Below are positions 32,155 through 42,311 of a stretch of 64,000 nucleotides of DNA, one piece after another (position 1 is the first letter of the stretch; each line of letters begins with the position of its first letter). The notes beneath the pieces were generated by a model, which saw only the letters and a list, made by a program, of their open reading frames with translations, ran no database searches and was not told the origin of the DNA. The stretch covers positions 29,274,583 to 29,338,582 of the forward strand of contig CM076191.1 in assembly GCA_038277395.1 (NCBI GenBank), read 5' to 3'. The DNA comes from Dryocosmus kuriphilus (Eukaryota > Arthropoda > Insecta > Hymenoptera > Cynipidae). Made by a program: the position numbers and the translations under genes.

Positions 32155-33081
32155 TTACATATCTGATTTTTCCATCCAGCTGTTGTGTGAACTATCAAAG
32201 CCTAACCACTTTACATATACTTTATTGCCACGTTTCTTGATTACTTTTTCTACAAGGTATATGTCTGTATGCTTAACTTTGAGAAGTTCCTGTTCATAGA
32301 ATCCGCCAGCGATACCTTGTTCTTGATAGTCCTCGAGCATGTACGTCACTGGATTGGTAGGTATGACTTGCGTCACAGTAAATATCTCGGTTGTCCAGTT
32401 GGGAGCGTATCCTATTTCAAAGACATGCTTGTGCTTGCTGACTCGAACTCTGTCACCAACTTTGAACTTTGCTTTCTTCTTTCTGAGTATACTTCGCAGT
32501 TTTTTAAAGCGTTGCAAGAGTCCTTTTTCATCATCAGCAGTGACATCTCTGGGCTTCATACCGATTGGTCGATGTTTTGCATCGTTGTACTTGGAGATGA
32601 GAGTGGGTAAAATGTCTATCTACTTGTAGTTGCCTTTCAAGCTAAATTGTGGCCACATCTTGTTTTTGAGCGTACGATTAAATCGTTCACAGATTGATGC
32701 CTTTAGATTACTGTGCGTTGAGTAGAGATTGATCCTGTGTTGTTGCATTAGATTTTTAATATGTTAATTATAAAATTCTTTGCCTTTGTCAGTGTGCAAG
32801 ATTTTTGGTACACGAGCCTGAACCAGTACAGATTTCATTGCTAAAGTAACATCTGGTCCACTCTTGCTTTTAAAAGGGACAGCCCAGGCGTGCTTGGAGA
32901 AAATATCAATTACGGTAAGTAAATACTTGTAACTAGTATTCTCATGGGCACAGGGCAACATTTCAACCAAATCTGCCTGCCATGTCTTGTCTATACCGCG
33001 CATTTGTACAAGACGACGAGGATAATTTTCTCTAGCCGGTTTATGCAGTTCCGTGACTACTGCCAATTTCTCCTTGTCCAT
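32155..33081 (-). pseudogene. Polinton integrase with chromodomain (copy B; two in-frame stops)
   Basis: Retroviral-type (rve) integrase that inserts Polinton DNA. It starts at the ATG complement at 33079-33081. Catalytic D, D, E appear as QADLVEM, HTDKGKEF and SICERFNRTLK. A C-terminal SH3/chromodomain follows (VGDRVRVSKH, VYVKWLGFDSSHNSWM). All 309 codons lie in a single frame; the only breaks are TAA (32764-32766, just after KEFYN) and TAG (32620-32622). It runs convergent to polB across the 11-bp minisatellite. Length and layout are normal for Polintons. Confidence 0.88.
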
Positions 33082-33718
33082 ATTTGAGGGTGTTTAGTCG
33101 AGCATCCAACTGAGCAATGAGTTTAGCGTTACGGATTGATAAATCTTGTTTCGTATCAATCTGCAAGTTTTTGAGTTTCTCGTTGATTGATTCCTCGAGA
33201 CCACGAATCATCAAATTATTATTGTCAATCTCTGCTCTCATAGACGATGTGACTGCAAACACTGTACGTATCTCGTTTTGAATAATTCTCTGTAAAGTTT
33301 CTAAATTTACTGCGTCAGATTGTTCATTGGCTTCACTAACGTTACACAATCTCTTGCCGTCTACATCATAATGACCGTCGGAGGTGATTTTGAATCCAAC
33401 ACCAGGCGGTCCACGGCTTGCTGCAGCGGTTCGATCCAGGTGACGTCCAAACGCTTCGATACTCATCATGATACTGATGATATTTTTGTGTGAACGCTCC
33501 TAATATATGATTCCGGCTTCCCGTAGTTCCTCAATAATGGAGACGATTTCATTGTTGTGACTGGGATTGCCAGCTGTCTGAGACGCTACAAGTAGAAAAA
33601 GACGATCCACTAGCTCGTTGGGGTCGTCCCAGTAGACGTAGTCTGTATTCACATTTTTTCTCGCTACCATATACTGTGGCAGTGAACCTCCACTCGTTGA
33701 GGACCATCTGCGTGACAC
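33041..33718 (-). pseudogene. Polinton virion-associated protein with fibre-like DAVN motif (copy B)
   Basis: One reading frame of about 225 codons with a single TAG (33500-33502). The N-terminal part, from MSRRWSSTSGG, contains YWDDPNELVDRLFLLVASQ and IEELREAG, a block I recognise as recurrent in arthropod Polintons (a PX-type protein). The C-terminal part contains FKITSDGHYDVDGKRLCNV then DAVNLETLQ, resembling the repeat motif of phage tail fibres and trimeric adhesin stalks, followed by a helical coiled-coil-like segment. It overlaps the integrase start by about 40 bases. No upstream ATG; in-frame coding-like sequence reaches about 33800. A vertex or fibre role is inference. Confidence 0.65.
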
Positions 33719-33823
33719 ATTGAACAGTTTCGCAATAAAGTTCTTGTACTTGATACTATTGCCTTTTCGAACAGATTCATTTGCACTGTATCGCTTCTTG
33801 TGTGTATTTGTAGCAATTAGAAT

Positions 33824-34565
33824 TTATTTATAATTGCTCAGATCATCAGCACTTATATGTGATTCTTCAGAAGTCTGTCCAAACAGCAGTTCCAACAAGC
33901 CAACGGTTTTCAGGTACTGTTTATCTCCAACGTGGATATATTGTCCCTCAAAACTAATGGGTTTATCGCCAATCATAAGAGTTCCATTGCTGACCTTACG
34001 AATACCATAAATCTTATCCAAATACTGCTTTCTGTTTTGATTTAACACCCTGAGAAACTTATTTGTTAACAGATTGACATTGTCTCGCACCAAATGTTTG
34101 GGAACTCGAGCATAAGTTTGACACAAGTAAAAACTGTCAACATGAGCGTGTCTACCCATGCAGAAGAAGGTTCTAATGTTATCCTGCTTTTTCACAGGCC
34201 ACATTATCAAATACAATTATAGAATTTGTTTGAGCTTCACTCGGTGATATTACCTACTCATGCTCCCTAAAGGGAAAAGACTCAACACCATCTACATTTT
34301 TTAACACTTGTTCCAGGAATCGGTACTTTGGTTGATTCAGGGATTTTGAGTAGACGTAGACATTGGTAAATTTCAATCCGTTTGGGTGCAATATTAGAGC
34401 AAGTAATGTATTTGTTTTACCACAGTTTGACGGGCCACAAAATACTGCACGAATACTGTCTGGTAGTAGACTTCCATGACGTTTTACCTCTCTCCTCTTC
34501 TCTGATTGGACGCGGGTATCAAAGTTATCAACTGGAAGCCTAACAGTTTGTTTCTTGAACCGCAT
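33824..34565 (-). pseudogene. Polinton packaging ATPase (copy B)
   Basis: As copy A (990-1730): Walker A GPSNCGKT in 34254-34565, in-frame TAG complement near 34256, Walker B and the C-terminal half in 33824-34216. One extra T near 34190 shifts the frame between IIVFDNVAC and the following residues in this copy only. Confidence 0.83.
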
Positions 34566-34583
34566 CTTGACTTGAACTGTCAC

Positions 34584-34654
34584 AAAACCTATAAATACAG
34601 CGCTTTTATAGCTTTAGGTCAGTTGCGTGCTATCCTCCGTTCAGTGAGGAATGA
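34584..34654. promoter_or_regulatory. Divergent TATA/initiator promoter pair (copy B)
   Basis: Identical to 1749-1819: TATAAATA (34590-34597) with TCAGT (34619-34623) on the + strand, and TATAAAAG on the - strand (complement 34603-34610) facing the ATPase. Confidence 0.68.
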
Positions 34655-35491
34655 TTGAGCATAGAGTGTCACAGTGGTAAAGGCCTAGTCAATCGTCTCA
34701 TCAACAAATTGCCATTTGAGTTGCATTTGCTTGGCTATCAATACTGCGCCCCAGGTACTAAGCTGGTTAAACGACCTGCTAGAGGTGATCCCGGTATCAA
34801 ACCTCTAGACGCAGCGTGTAAAGAACACGATATTGCATATTCACGTAATCGTGAGAACGTTGAAGTGAGAAACTCTGCAGATCGTGTGCTAGCCAGTAAA
34901 GCGTGGCAGCGCTTTTTTGCCAAAGACGCTAAAATTGATGAGAAAGCTGCAGCACTGGCAATAACTAACGTAATGAATGCCAAAGCGAAACTCGGTATGG
35001 GAATAAAGAGGAAATCTATTACAGTGAAGAGGAAGCTTAGTTTAAAGAAGAGGAAGACAAAGAAGAAATAAATTTGATTTAGAAAGAATTTGAATGCAGC
35101 TAAGAAAGCAATGAGATGAAGTAGTGATGCAAAAGTAGTCATCAAGTCTGCAATCAGAGGTGCAAAGGAAGCTGTCAAAAGTGTGGATAAAGTGCAAAAT
35201 CCACGTGTTTTGACAATTCCCTCAAAAGTCGGGGGTGTTTTGCCGCTGATTCCCATATTTTCTGGACTCAGTGCACTTGGAGTACTCACTGGTGGAGAAG
35301 CTGGTGTAGCCAAAGTTGTAAACGTTGCTAACGCAGCTAAACAACAACTCGCAGAGGCTCAACATCATAACAAGTCAATGGAGGCTATTGTTCTAGGAAA
35401 GGGGTTACACCTGAAACCTTACAGGAAAGGATTGGGACTTCATATGAAAGGGCAGGGACTTCGTCTAAGACCAGCATCAAAAAACTTGTAG
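34651..35491 (+). pseudogene. Polinton minor capsid protein with PLA2-like domain (copy B)
   Basis: N-terminal domain (about 34700-34850) has GYQYCAPGTKL, GDPGIKPLDAACKEHDIAYS: the calcium-loop and catalytic His-Asp signatures of parvovirus-VP1-type phospholipase A2. The first loop glycine is Ala here. A basic tail (KRKLSLKKRKTKKK) follows. After TAA (35069-35071) and two TGA the same frame continues through a hydrophobic segment (GGVLPLIPIFSGLSALGVL) to a repeated C-terminal motif (GKGLHLKPY, KGLGLHM, GQGLRLRP), typical of the Polinton pX/pVI-like minor capsid protein. The only ATG (34651) is one base out of frame. In virions such a domain is thought to help membrane passage (family knowledge). 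Confidence 0.8.
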
Positions 35492-35892
35492 TGAAGCTAC
35501 CTCATCGTGCACTCACTGATGCCGATCTGTTGAAATATGCTAAAGCTATAAAAATTACACATTTCCGTGGAGTGTTTATGTGTAATGAGCTACCAGTGCG
35601 TGGTCCCTGTCAAACTGAATCGTCAATTATAAATCTTGATGACAGTCACGGCCCTGGTACTCACTGGGTAGCATATAGAAAGATCGGTAATAATGTTCTA
35701 TACTTTGACAGTTTCCGTAATCTTCGTCCACCATCGGATCTTGTTGATTACCTCGATGTTGGTAGCGTAATAAAGTACAATCATGATAGATATCAAGAGT
35801 ATGACAGTGTTGAGTGTGGACACTTGTGTTTAAAATTTTTGTGTGGACAGCTGCATGTAAGAGACAAATACTCTCTATATAAGAGTGTGTAA
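35491..35892 (+). CDS. Polinton adenain-like cysteine protease (copy B)
   Basis: A maturation protease of the adenovirus C5/Ulp1-like fold that cleaves capsid precursors. The catalytic His is in GPGTHWVAYRK, the acidic residue in LYFDSF and the Cys in SVECGHLCLKFL; a Gln before the Cys block may complete the oxyanion hole. 133 codons, slightly short but otherwise complete. The frame opens at the GTG at 35491, which overlaps the previous stop; no ATG is near the conserved LPHRALTDADLLKYA start, so the true initiation codon may be lost or non-canonical. Intact here, frameshifted in copy A. Confidence 0.85.
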   Translation: MKLPHRALTDADLLKYAKAIKITHFRGVFMCNELPVRGPCQTESSIINLDDSHGPGTHWVAYRKIGNNVLYFDSFRNLRPPSDLVDYLDVGSVIKYNHDRYQEYDSVECGHLCLKFLCGQLHVRDKYSLYKSV

Positions 35893-35911
35893 TGAGCAGA
35901 CTAGAGGCAGT
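35876..35911 (+). promoter_or_regulatory. TATA/initiator promoter of penton gene (copy B)
   Basis: TATATAAG (35876-35883) and GCAGT (35907-35911) are 31 bases apart, 19 bases before the penton ATG at 35930. Confidence 0.6.
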
Positions 35912-35929
35912 ATAGAGAAGAACATCGTC

Positions 35930-36163
35930 ATGGACGAATCATTTACTCTTACCATAACGGGAAACTCTTCTGTGCTCGAGGCAGAGTACTTTCCACCAAT
36001 AGAACTCTCTCCGCACAAGAACTGCGCTCTTGGTCTCGTTGAATTGCTCACATTTAATGCGATTCCCAACGTTGATGTGGGAAAAAAATACAATTAAGGT
36101 CGGACAGAGAAAAGTTGTTATACCCACTGACAGCTATGAGATTAAAGACATTGAGAGATATAT
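35930..36163 (+). pseudogene. Polinton penton-like minor capsid protein, 5' part (copy B)
   Basis: It opens MDESFTLTITGNSSVLEAE, a conserved start of Polinton penton/minor capsid proteins, and contains CALGLVELLTFNAIPNVD. An extra A near 36090 shifts the frame in this copy; copy A reads through. It is split at 36163/38145 by the Penelope-like element. Two jelly-roll halves would together be about 220 residues, usual for the family. Confidence 0.72.
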
Positions 36164-36242
36164 TTTTTAGATGATGTAGAATGTACTGTTTCTAACTGGT
36201 CTCTTTATTTGTCCAATTCATTCATTATGCATGTTTAAATGT

Positions 36243-36281
36243 TGAAGACGTTTCGACCATACGTCGACGGTCTTCTTCAGT
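36243..36281 (-). ncRNA. Hammerhead-ribozyme-like motif in Penelope-like element (copy B)
   Basis: Same sequence as 3410-3446: CTGAAGA, stem, CGAAACGTC on the minus strand. Confidence 0.35.
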
Positions 36282-36862
36282 TATATAAATGAGATTATAC
36301 ACATATCTGTTAAAATATTGTAAGGTTAGGATTGTGAAAATATATTTATATGTAAGTGACGTATATAAATTAAATATGTTATACTGTATAGGGTGATCTT
36401 TCTTGGAGCTATGTTTAAATGGGTGAATTAATTTATTATATTCTTTACCTGTGCTTGAAAAGTTGAAAACGGACTAAATTATGTTATATAGATTCTAGTT
36501 CTTACTTGACTCCGTACGCGGAAACTACATTATAAGGTTTATTTCATAAATTTAAAAACTTTATCATATTTCGATTGTGTTCTCCATGTAGTCCGCGTAT
36601 GGAGTGAGGAGAATTTTGGCAGTCGGCCATAAAACAGATATACAGGTTGTATTACAGAGTGTTGGAAAACGTGGCTTTGCGTTGATACATTGTGACGTAT
36701 TAACTATTCCTTTTCTCGCTTGTATACATGTGTAGTTTCGAGAGAGAGCAATTATACATATTTGATGTTTTTTTTCGGAATATGTTTTGTTGTATAATAG
36801 TTATATCTATATTTCTTATTTTATTTATAAATAATTTGCATGTGTTTCAAAAATAGGTAATT

Positions 36863-37538
36863 TTATTCAGTAATATTAATAAGACTATTGTATATAATGC
36901 TAATACGGTCGATGTCAGTTCTGAAATTTACGGTGTTTTCGTTTTTTTTAATTATATGATGAAACATTTCCATAAATAATCTTTTATTGTAATGAGTTTC
37001 TTTATCTAAAATAGTGACATTGTCAAAATCGAATTTATGTTTAAAATTAAAAGAGTGTTTATCTAAGGCTGTTTTGTTCTTATTGTTCTCTTTTGATCTT
37101 TTATGTTCTTTAATTCTTTGTTGTAGATATCTTTTTTTTTTTACCAATATAGCAACTATTGCAGTCTAAGCAGTTTATCTTGTATATTACATCAGTTTGC
37201 TTGTTTTTCGGAATGTGATCTTTTTGACTTCTGAAAAGGTTGAATGGATCCTTTATTGGTTTGAAAATGATTTTAATGTTATGTTTATTATATAGTTCTT
37301 TGATTTTTCTAGATATTTGTGTATTGTATGGTAGCACGATAGATCTGTCTAAGTTTAGTTCTTCGTTATTATTAACATAAATGTTGTTATTATTATTATT
37401 TAATTTATTGATACGGTTTGTGATTATTTTATTGGTAAGAATAGTAGGAAAATCATTATTTTGCAAAGTGTTTTTGATAATTTGTAGGTTTTCTTGGTGA
37501 AATGACGTATGTGAAAGTTTTATAGCTCTGTCTACCAA
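36863..37538 (-). pseudogene. Penelope-like element GIY-YIG region (copy B)
   Basis: As 4027-4695, but split by longer T-runs near 37130 and 36940 and an ATG triplet insertion near 36957. It carries the same VIYKINCLDC...SCYIGK signature. Confidence 0.8.
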
Positions 37539-38144
37539 ACTGTTGATTATGCTGATTTTATAAGGTGGATAAGTGATTGAATTGTAGTTGGTATATCTAC
37601 CAGACCATGTTTCTTTACGGAACCAGTTGGTATAGATTTGTCCATTTTTATTGATAATTTTGACGTCCAGAAAATTAATGCTTTTATTATTCTAATGTTC
37701 AATAGTAAAAACCAGTCTATTATGGTATTTATTAAATAATTCTATAAAAGGTATGATTTTTATCATTTGGTAGACATGCAATAATGTCATCTACGTACCT
37801 ATAGAAAAATAAAGGAATAAATTGTGTGTTGTTTTGGAGAATGGATTATTGTAATTCTTCCATGACAAGATCAGATACCGCGCCTGAAATGGGTGATCCC
37901 ACTGGAACTCCGTAGACCTGCTTGTAGAATTTATTTTGAAACATGCAATATGCGTTTTCTAAAACAAAAATTTTAAAATTTTTATATAAAACTCTAATGG
38001 AAGTTTTGCATGTATTTGTATCTGATTCCATCTCTTTTTTACTGTGTTTATTACCAGTTCCTGTGAAACATTAGTAAACAGTGATTTGACGTCTAAACTA
38101 AAAAGTTTGTAATCATCTGGGATTGTAATTCGAGAGTCTTATTC
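37539..38144 (-). pseudogene. Penelope-like reverse transcriptase fragment (copy B)
   Basis: It includes VPVGSPISGAVSDLVMEEL (ORF 37846-38031) and the YVDD box downstream. Frames are broken as in copy A. Confidence 0.74.
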
Positions 38145-38596
38145 GAGAGATATATCCAGAAGGTTCTAGCGAGTAACGGAATTACAATAAACATCAAACC
38201 AAATAACAACACACTGCGCAGTGAGATAAAGTGTGATCGTGAAGTGGACTTTAGACCAGGAGATTCGATTGGACGACTACTGGGATTTGCACTTCGTGTC
38301 CTTGAAACCAATAAGACTCACATTTCTGATCTACCTGTGGCCATTCTCAAAGAGAATGCTCTACGAGTTGAGTGTAATATCACAACAGGAGCCTACATCA
38401 ACAGTGCAAAGTTCACACGATTCATGAATTCTTTCCTGTTGTTCCACCAGGATATAAGATTGTGGAGGTGCCGTCACACATAATTTATCTGCCAATCGCC
38501 ATCAAGACAATACTGCAAATTCAGCTCCGCATTGTCGATCAAGATGGAGACTTTGTGAATTTTCGAGGAGATTATAACAATACGGTTGCATGTTAA
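38145..38596 (+). pseudogene. Polinton penton-like protein, 3' part (copy B)
   Basis: Continuation after the Penelope-like insertion. It contains VDFRPGDSIGRLLGFALRV and ends at the TAA at 38594-38596. One base is missing near 38406, as in copy A. Confidence 0.68.
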
Positions 38597-38608
38597 ATCA
38601 TCATCATA

Positions 38609-38770
38609 ATGGGTATTGTGTACAATATCAAAGGAACCTATATAAGGGAGACAACATGCCAGACAAAGATCAGTTCTCGACCAGCCCGCAAAGCGCTAAT
38701 ACCTCAAAACGTGCTTCGTATGAAACAGCTAGGCCACAAGGTCAAAGAAACTCGTGGAGAAAAGAATTGA
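38609..38770 (+). CDS. Small basic ORF upstream of major capsid gene (copy B)
   Basis: 53 codons, identical to 5764-5925, with the major capsid promoter inside. Function unknown. Confidence 0.3.
   Translation: MGIVYNIKGTYIRETTCQTKISSRPARKALIPQNVLRMKQLGHKVKETRGEKN
38639..38674 (+). promoter_or_regulatory. TATA/initiator promoter of major capsid gene (copy B)
   Basis: TATATAAG (38639-38646) and TCAGT (38670-38674) are 31 bases apart. Confidence 0.62.
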
Positions 38771-38821
38771 AACGTCCATTCAAAATATTTGTCATCTCAA
38801 TCTGTTGCAACAAAAAAGAAA

Positions 38822-40060
38822 ATGGAGGAAATATTGAACATTCAAGCACCAGTGAGATTTGACGAGTCAATCGCCCACTATGAGATTCATGCACATCAGC
38901 CTTATGCCTTATCTTCATTCAACAACAGTGATGAAATTCGAATCGCTGTTCAGCATCAAGATTTGTGTATACTACCCAGCAAGAGTTCACTGCACGTGTA
39001 CGGAAGATTGACTAAGGATGCTGATGTAGCCAGAAATGTTACTGCCACAAATTTTGTGAGTAATGCCATCTGCTATCTGTTTGATGAAATTCGCTATGAA
39101 CTCAATGGTATTGAGATTGATCGTTTTAAAAATGTTGGTCTCACAAGCACCATAAAAGGTTACATCTCTCTCACTCCTGAAGAAAGTTATCTTATGGAGA
39201 ATGCAGGATGGTTAGGCATCCCAGAAGGTACAGAACGTCTCACCAACGAGGAGGGATACTTTGATGTGACTATACCGCTCATTATGATTCTAGGATTCGC
39301 CGAAGACTTTCGAAGAATTATTGTGAATGCAAAGCATGAAATTATCCTGACGAGATCACGCAGTGACTTGAATGCAATCATTCAAGAGCGAGCAGATCCT
39401 GGAAATGAAGAGCAGTTTAGGATCATGATTCAAAAAGTGGAGTGGATGATACCGTATGTAATGGCTTCAGATCAACAGAAGATACAGCTGTTGAACTTTA
39501 TTGAAAAGGACCCCCTGACCACTATGAGCTTTCGCTCATGGGAATTGTATGAATATCCTCTGCTTCCCACCACCTCAAGACACATATGGACTATGAAAAC
39601 GTCAACTCAATTGGAGAAACCACCTTTCGTTATCCTGGGTTTTCAGACAGGTAGAAAGGATAGGCGAGCAAAATATGCTAACCGTTTCGACCACTGTATT
39701 ATAACCAATATCAAGGTGTTTCTCAATTCACAGTACTATCCATACGGCAATTTGAACTTAAACATTAATCACAATCAGTTTGCACCACTGTATGAAATGT
39801 ATGCAAACTTTCAGACAGCCTACTATACCAAAGAGCCTGAACCGATGTTGAAGAAAAACGTTTTCAAAGAACACGCTCTCCTGATTGTTATTGATTGCTC
39901 AAAACAAAATAAGTTTCTCAAACAGGCCACAGTAGACGTTCGTTTGGAATTTGAATCTGGAGAAAATTTTCCCGCTGAAGCATCAGCCTACTGCCTCATC
40001 ATACATGATCGTATTATTCAATACCAACCTCTGAGTGGTAGTGTGAAAAAGTTGATTTAG
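38822..40060 (+). CDS. Polinton major capsid protein, double jelly roll (copy B, intact)
   Basis: The hexon-like shell protein of the Polinton/adintovirus virion. 412 codons open from MEEILNIQAPVRFDES to SGSVKKLI. Recognisable family features are DEIRIAVQHQDLCILPSKS near the N-terminus, CYLFDEIRYELNGIEIDR (first jelly roll) and the central NAKHEIILTRSRSDLNA block, then NQYYPYGN-like (NSQYYPYGNLNLN) and FKEHALLIVIDCSKQ in the second. The length is typical. An in-frame ATG 11 codons upstream exists only in this copy, so I use 38822. It is the only large structural gene without stop or shift in both copies. The promoter is at 38639-38674. Confidence 0.87.
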   Translation: MEEILNIQAPVRFDESIAHYEIHAHQPYALSSFNNSDEIRIAVQHQDLCILPSKSSLHVYGRLTKDADVARNVTATNFVSNAICYLFDEIRYELNGIEIDRFKNVGLTSTIKGYISLTPEESYLMENAGWLGIPEGTERLTNEEGYFDVTIPLIMILGFAEDFRRIIVNAKHEIILTRSRSDLNAIIQERADPGNEEQFRIMIQKVEWMIPYVMASDQQKIQLLNFIEKDPLTTMSFRSWELYEYPLLPTTSRHIWTMKTSTQLEKPPFVILGFQTGRKDRRAKYANRFDHCIITNIKVFLNSQYYPYGNLNLNINHNQFAPLYEMYANFQTAYYTKEPEPMLKKNVFKEHALLIVIDCSKQNKFLKQATVDVRLEFESGENFPAEASAYCLIIHDRIIQYQPLSGSVKKLI

Positions 40061-40061
40061 G

Positions 40062-40193
40062 ATGAAAGTAGTGGTGGGGGGAAGTGCTAGAAGTGATGGT
40101 GGGGGTAATGCTAGCAGTAGTGGTGGGGAGAAAGTTATAAAAGAAATGATTCCAGCTAGTGGAATTCAGTTTGCATTGAAATGGACTTTATAG
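40062..40193 (+). CDS. Short Gly/Ser-rich ORF after major capsid (copy B)
   Basis: 43 codons, identical to 7219-7350. It overlaps the start of the next gene and contains that gene's promoter. Possibly not coding. Confidence 0.25.
   Translation: MKVVVGGSARSDGGGNASSSGGEKVIKEMIPASGIQFALKWTL
40136..40170 (+). promoter_or_regulatory. TATA/initiator promoter of downstream accessory gene (copy B)
   Basis: TATAAAAG (40136-40143) and TCAGT (40166-40170) are 30 bases apart, 11 bases before the ATG at 40181. Confidence 0.62.
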
Positions 40194-40821
40194 TAGATGT
40201 GCAAGGCTTCAGAAAGCCCATTAACCAGTTTGTTGTCAAGGAGTTAGCTGTAGTTCCTCTCCAGAAAGACTCTCAAACTGTAGCTTACTTGTTTCAACAG
40301 CCTTGCCACTGGCATATGTTGACTGTCCGATACAGGAGTGAAAATTTGTGGCTGACGCGCAATTATCATGGTCTCGAGTAGACATCTGGAGATATACGTT
40401 ATGAGAAAGTGAGGTCTTTGATCGAGACACACTATATGGTGCTAATGCGGTCTACGTCAAAGGATTGGAAAAGAAAAAGTATTTGGATCAGTTTCTGCAA
40501 AATGTGACTGATCTGTCAGATCTGAGTTGTCCTGCGCTCCATAAATTATCCAACACACTCTCCGTCAGGTGCAATCACCACACTCAGTACTGGAATGAAA
40601 ACTGTGCAGTTAAAAATGCTCTTGCTCTCAGGACCTGGCTCTTGACTCCTCGGGATCAACCAACCTTCAGGAATTACTCTCAAGGTGGTATCGATCAATT
40701 GGACAACGTTAATGATGAGGAAATTAAGAGTTGTGATAATGATGAGGAAATGATTTCTTCAATCGGAATGAATGATGATTTTGAAATTGGTTTCAATCAG
40801 AGACCCAAACTGCTAGCTTAA
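40181..40821 (+). pseudogene. Polinton accessory protein, possible RNase H-fold exonuclease-like (copy B)
   Basis: About 213 codons, opening MDFIVDVQGFRKPINQF then VVKELAVVPL. The early Asp-x-Gln followed by a Glu-rich strand recalls the N-terminus of DEDD-type exonucleases, and a Cys/His cluster (CNHH...C, positions 40569-40605) lies in the second half. I recognise the family as one common in arthropod genomes without an assigned function; the nuclease idea is inference. An acidic tail (NDEEIKSCDNDEEM) ends the protein. In-frame TAG at 40379-40381 and a one-base shift near 40438 are shared with copy A. Polyadenylation signals follow near 40910. Confidence 0.55.
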
Positions 40822-41551
40822 TCGGTTTTAATCGGATTGAATTGGGAGTAGTACTTGTCCAAGAGATATGTGACGTTGTACAGTCTAGGTTAGGTTTTAA
40901 TTGGTTTAAATAAAGTGTCAAATAAAACTTTTGTATTGAAAAAAAGTTTGTGAGTAATAAATCATAACTTGAAAAGATAAACTGTCTGTGTACTCATTGC
41001 ATAGTTTTAATTTATAGGTGAGAAAATAGAAAAAATAACAAAAAAATGAGTTGATTTCAAATTTCTGACGTTTTTTTTTCCGCTTTGCATTATTTTAATT
41101 TAATTAATTTAATTAAGAGAAAACTCATGTGTTGTTTTTTCGCTTTGCTAGAATTTCACCGATAGAATTTCCTTTCTTCAAACAACAACGATAGATTTTC
41201 ATCACATCGATGGGTTGAATTTCACACTCCGAACATCAAGCGACTTTAAAAATGTGTGATGAAATCAAGTTTATGCGTGTTAAAACTTGTCGAAACTCGT
41301 CGAAAACCTAGATAAACACACACACCCACAAACTTTTTACACAGTACCTTTTAGAAGATTCTGGTGGGGGAAATCGTTGTATCATCTTGCGAAACGTGTT
41401 AAGACTTGTTAAGCTTCTCGAACCTTCTAGAATTTAGGTAGAGTAGGGGTTACTAGTCTATGAAAAGCAGTATCAGATTACAGAGGCTTCAGGTTATCTT
41501 CGAACATTGAGAGTGTAAAGTCAATCATTTATTATACCAGAGAAGAATAAA
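40822..41551. other. Polinton intergenic region (copy B)
   Basis: As 7979-8706: AATAAA signals, AT-rich runs, ATCGATGGGT near 41206. No coding signal. Confidence 0.55.
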
Positions 41552-41869
41552 ATGGATCTCAGCGTTGTAAACAGAGTTGGCCGATTGGAAAATATTCTCC
41601 CATTGACGTCATTGGCTGATCTTACAGTGAAGAAAACATATGCAGTCACAAAAATCATGAAAGTTCAAACGATATATGGAACAAAATTCATGACCGAGTT
41701 GGACAACGAGATGTTGGTATACTTAACGAACCGAATAAACAAAATCTTTGAAGATCCACAATACATGAAAACATTTGAGTAACTGGAAATTGCTGCCCAG
41801 AAGAAAAAACTTTCCTTTTACTACTTTGGTGGTATATACAACATGTTGGAATTTCAATATGTTGATTGA
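41552..41869 (+). pseudogene. Small Polinton protein of unknown function (copy B)
   Basis: MDLSVVNRVGRLENILPLTS, then YAVTKIMKVQTIYGTKFMTEL, a strand-rich pattern, then TAA (41780-41782), after which the same frame continues with LEIAAQKKKLSFYYFGGIYN to a TGA at 41867-41869. Total about 105 codons. Similar small proteins recur in arthropod genomes beside Polinton genes. A single-strand DNA-binding OB fold is possible, but this is inference from length and strand pattern only. Confidence 0.52.
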
Positions 41870-42311
41870 GTAAATAAATTATAACATTTACTGATACATT
41901 CTCTGTGTACTTATTTCTTAATTTTAGTTTATAGATAAGTTAAGTTTAGTTAGTTTAAATTCAGTTCGTTTTGATTTTCCTTATTCATTTCTCAACGATG
42001 GATATCCAACACATCGATGGGTCGAATTTCTTTCCATAATAACATCGAGGAACTTTGGAACATCGATGGGTAGAGTTTTCCAATATTGTTAACTCTTTTT
42101 ATCGTTAAATTACAGGTAAGTATTTTATTAAATTTACCTTTATAATCTATAAGTGTCGAAAAATTGCGTCATTATACGTGTTCCAACAGGTTTGAGATAT
42201 TACATCATCATGCACTTTGAAACCTGTCTAGAAAAGACGCGTCGGAGGGGAAATCGAAACCGATGAGGGGAAAGGGCGGGTGGGAGGGGAAGCGGAAGCC
42301 GATGAGAGGAA
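41870..42311. other. Polinton subterminal non-coding DNA (copy B)
   Basis: As 9025-9466, with two ATCGATGGGT motifs near 42013 and 42062. No coding signal. Confidence 0.5.

Larger units (their letters stand above)
36164..38144 (-). mobile_element. Penelope-like retroelement inserted in penton gene (copy B)
   Basis: Same insertion as in copy A, with target duplication GAGAGATATAT at 36153-36163 and 38145-38155. Its being in both copies shows that it predates the duplication. Homopolymer differences from copy A are dense here. Confidence 0.87.
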
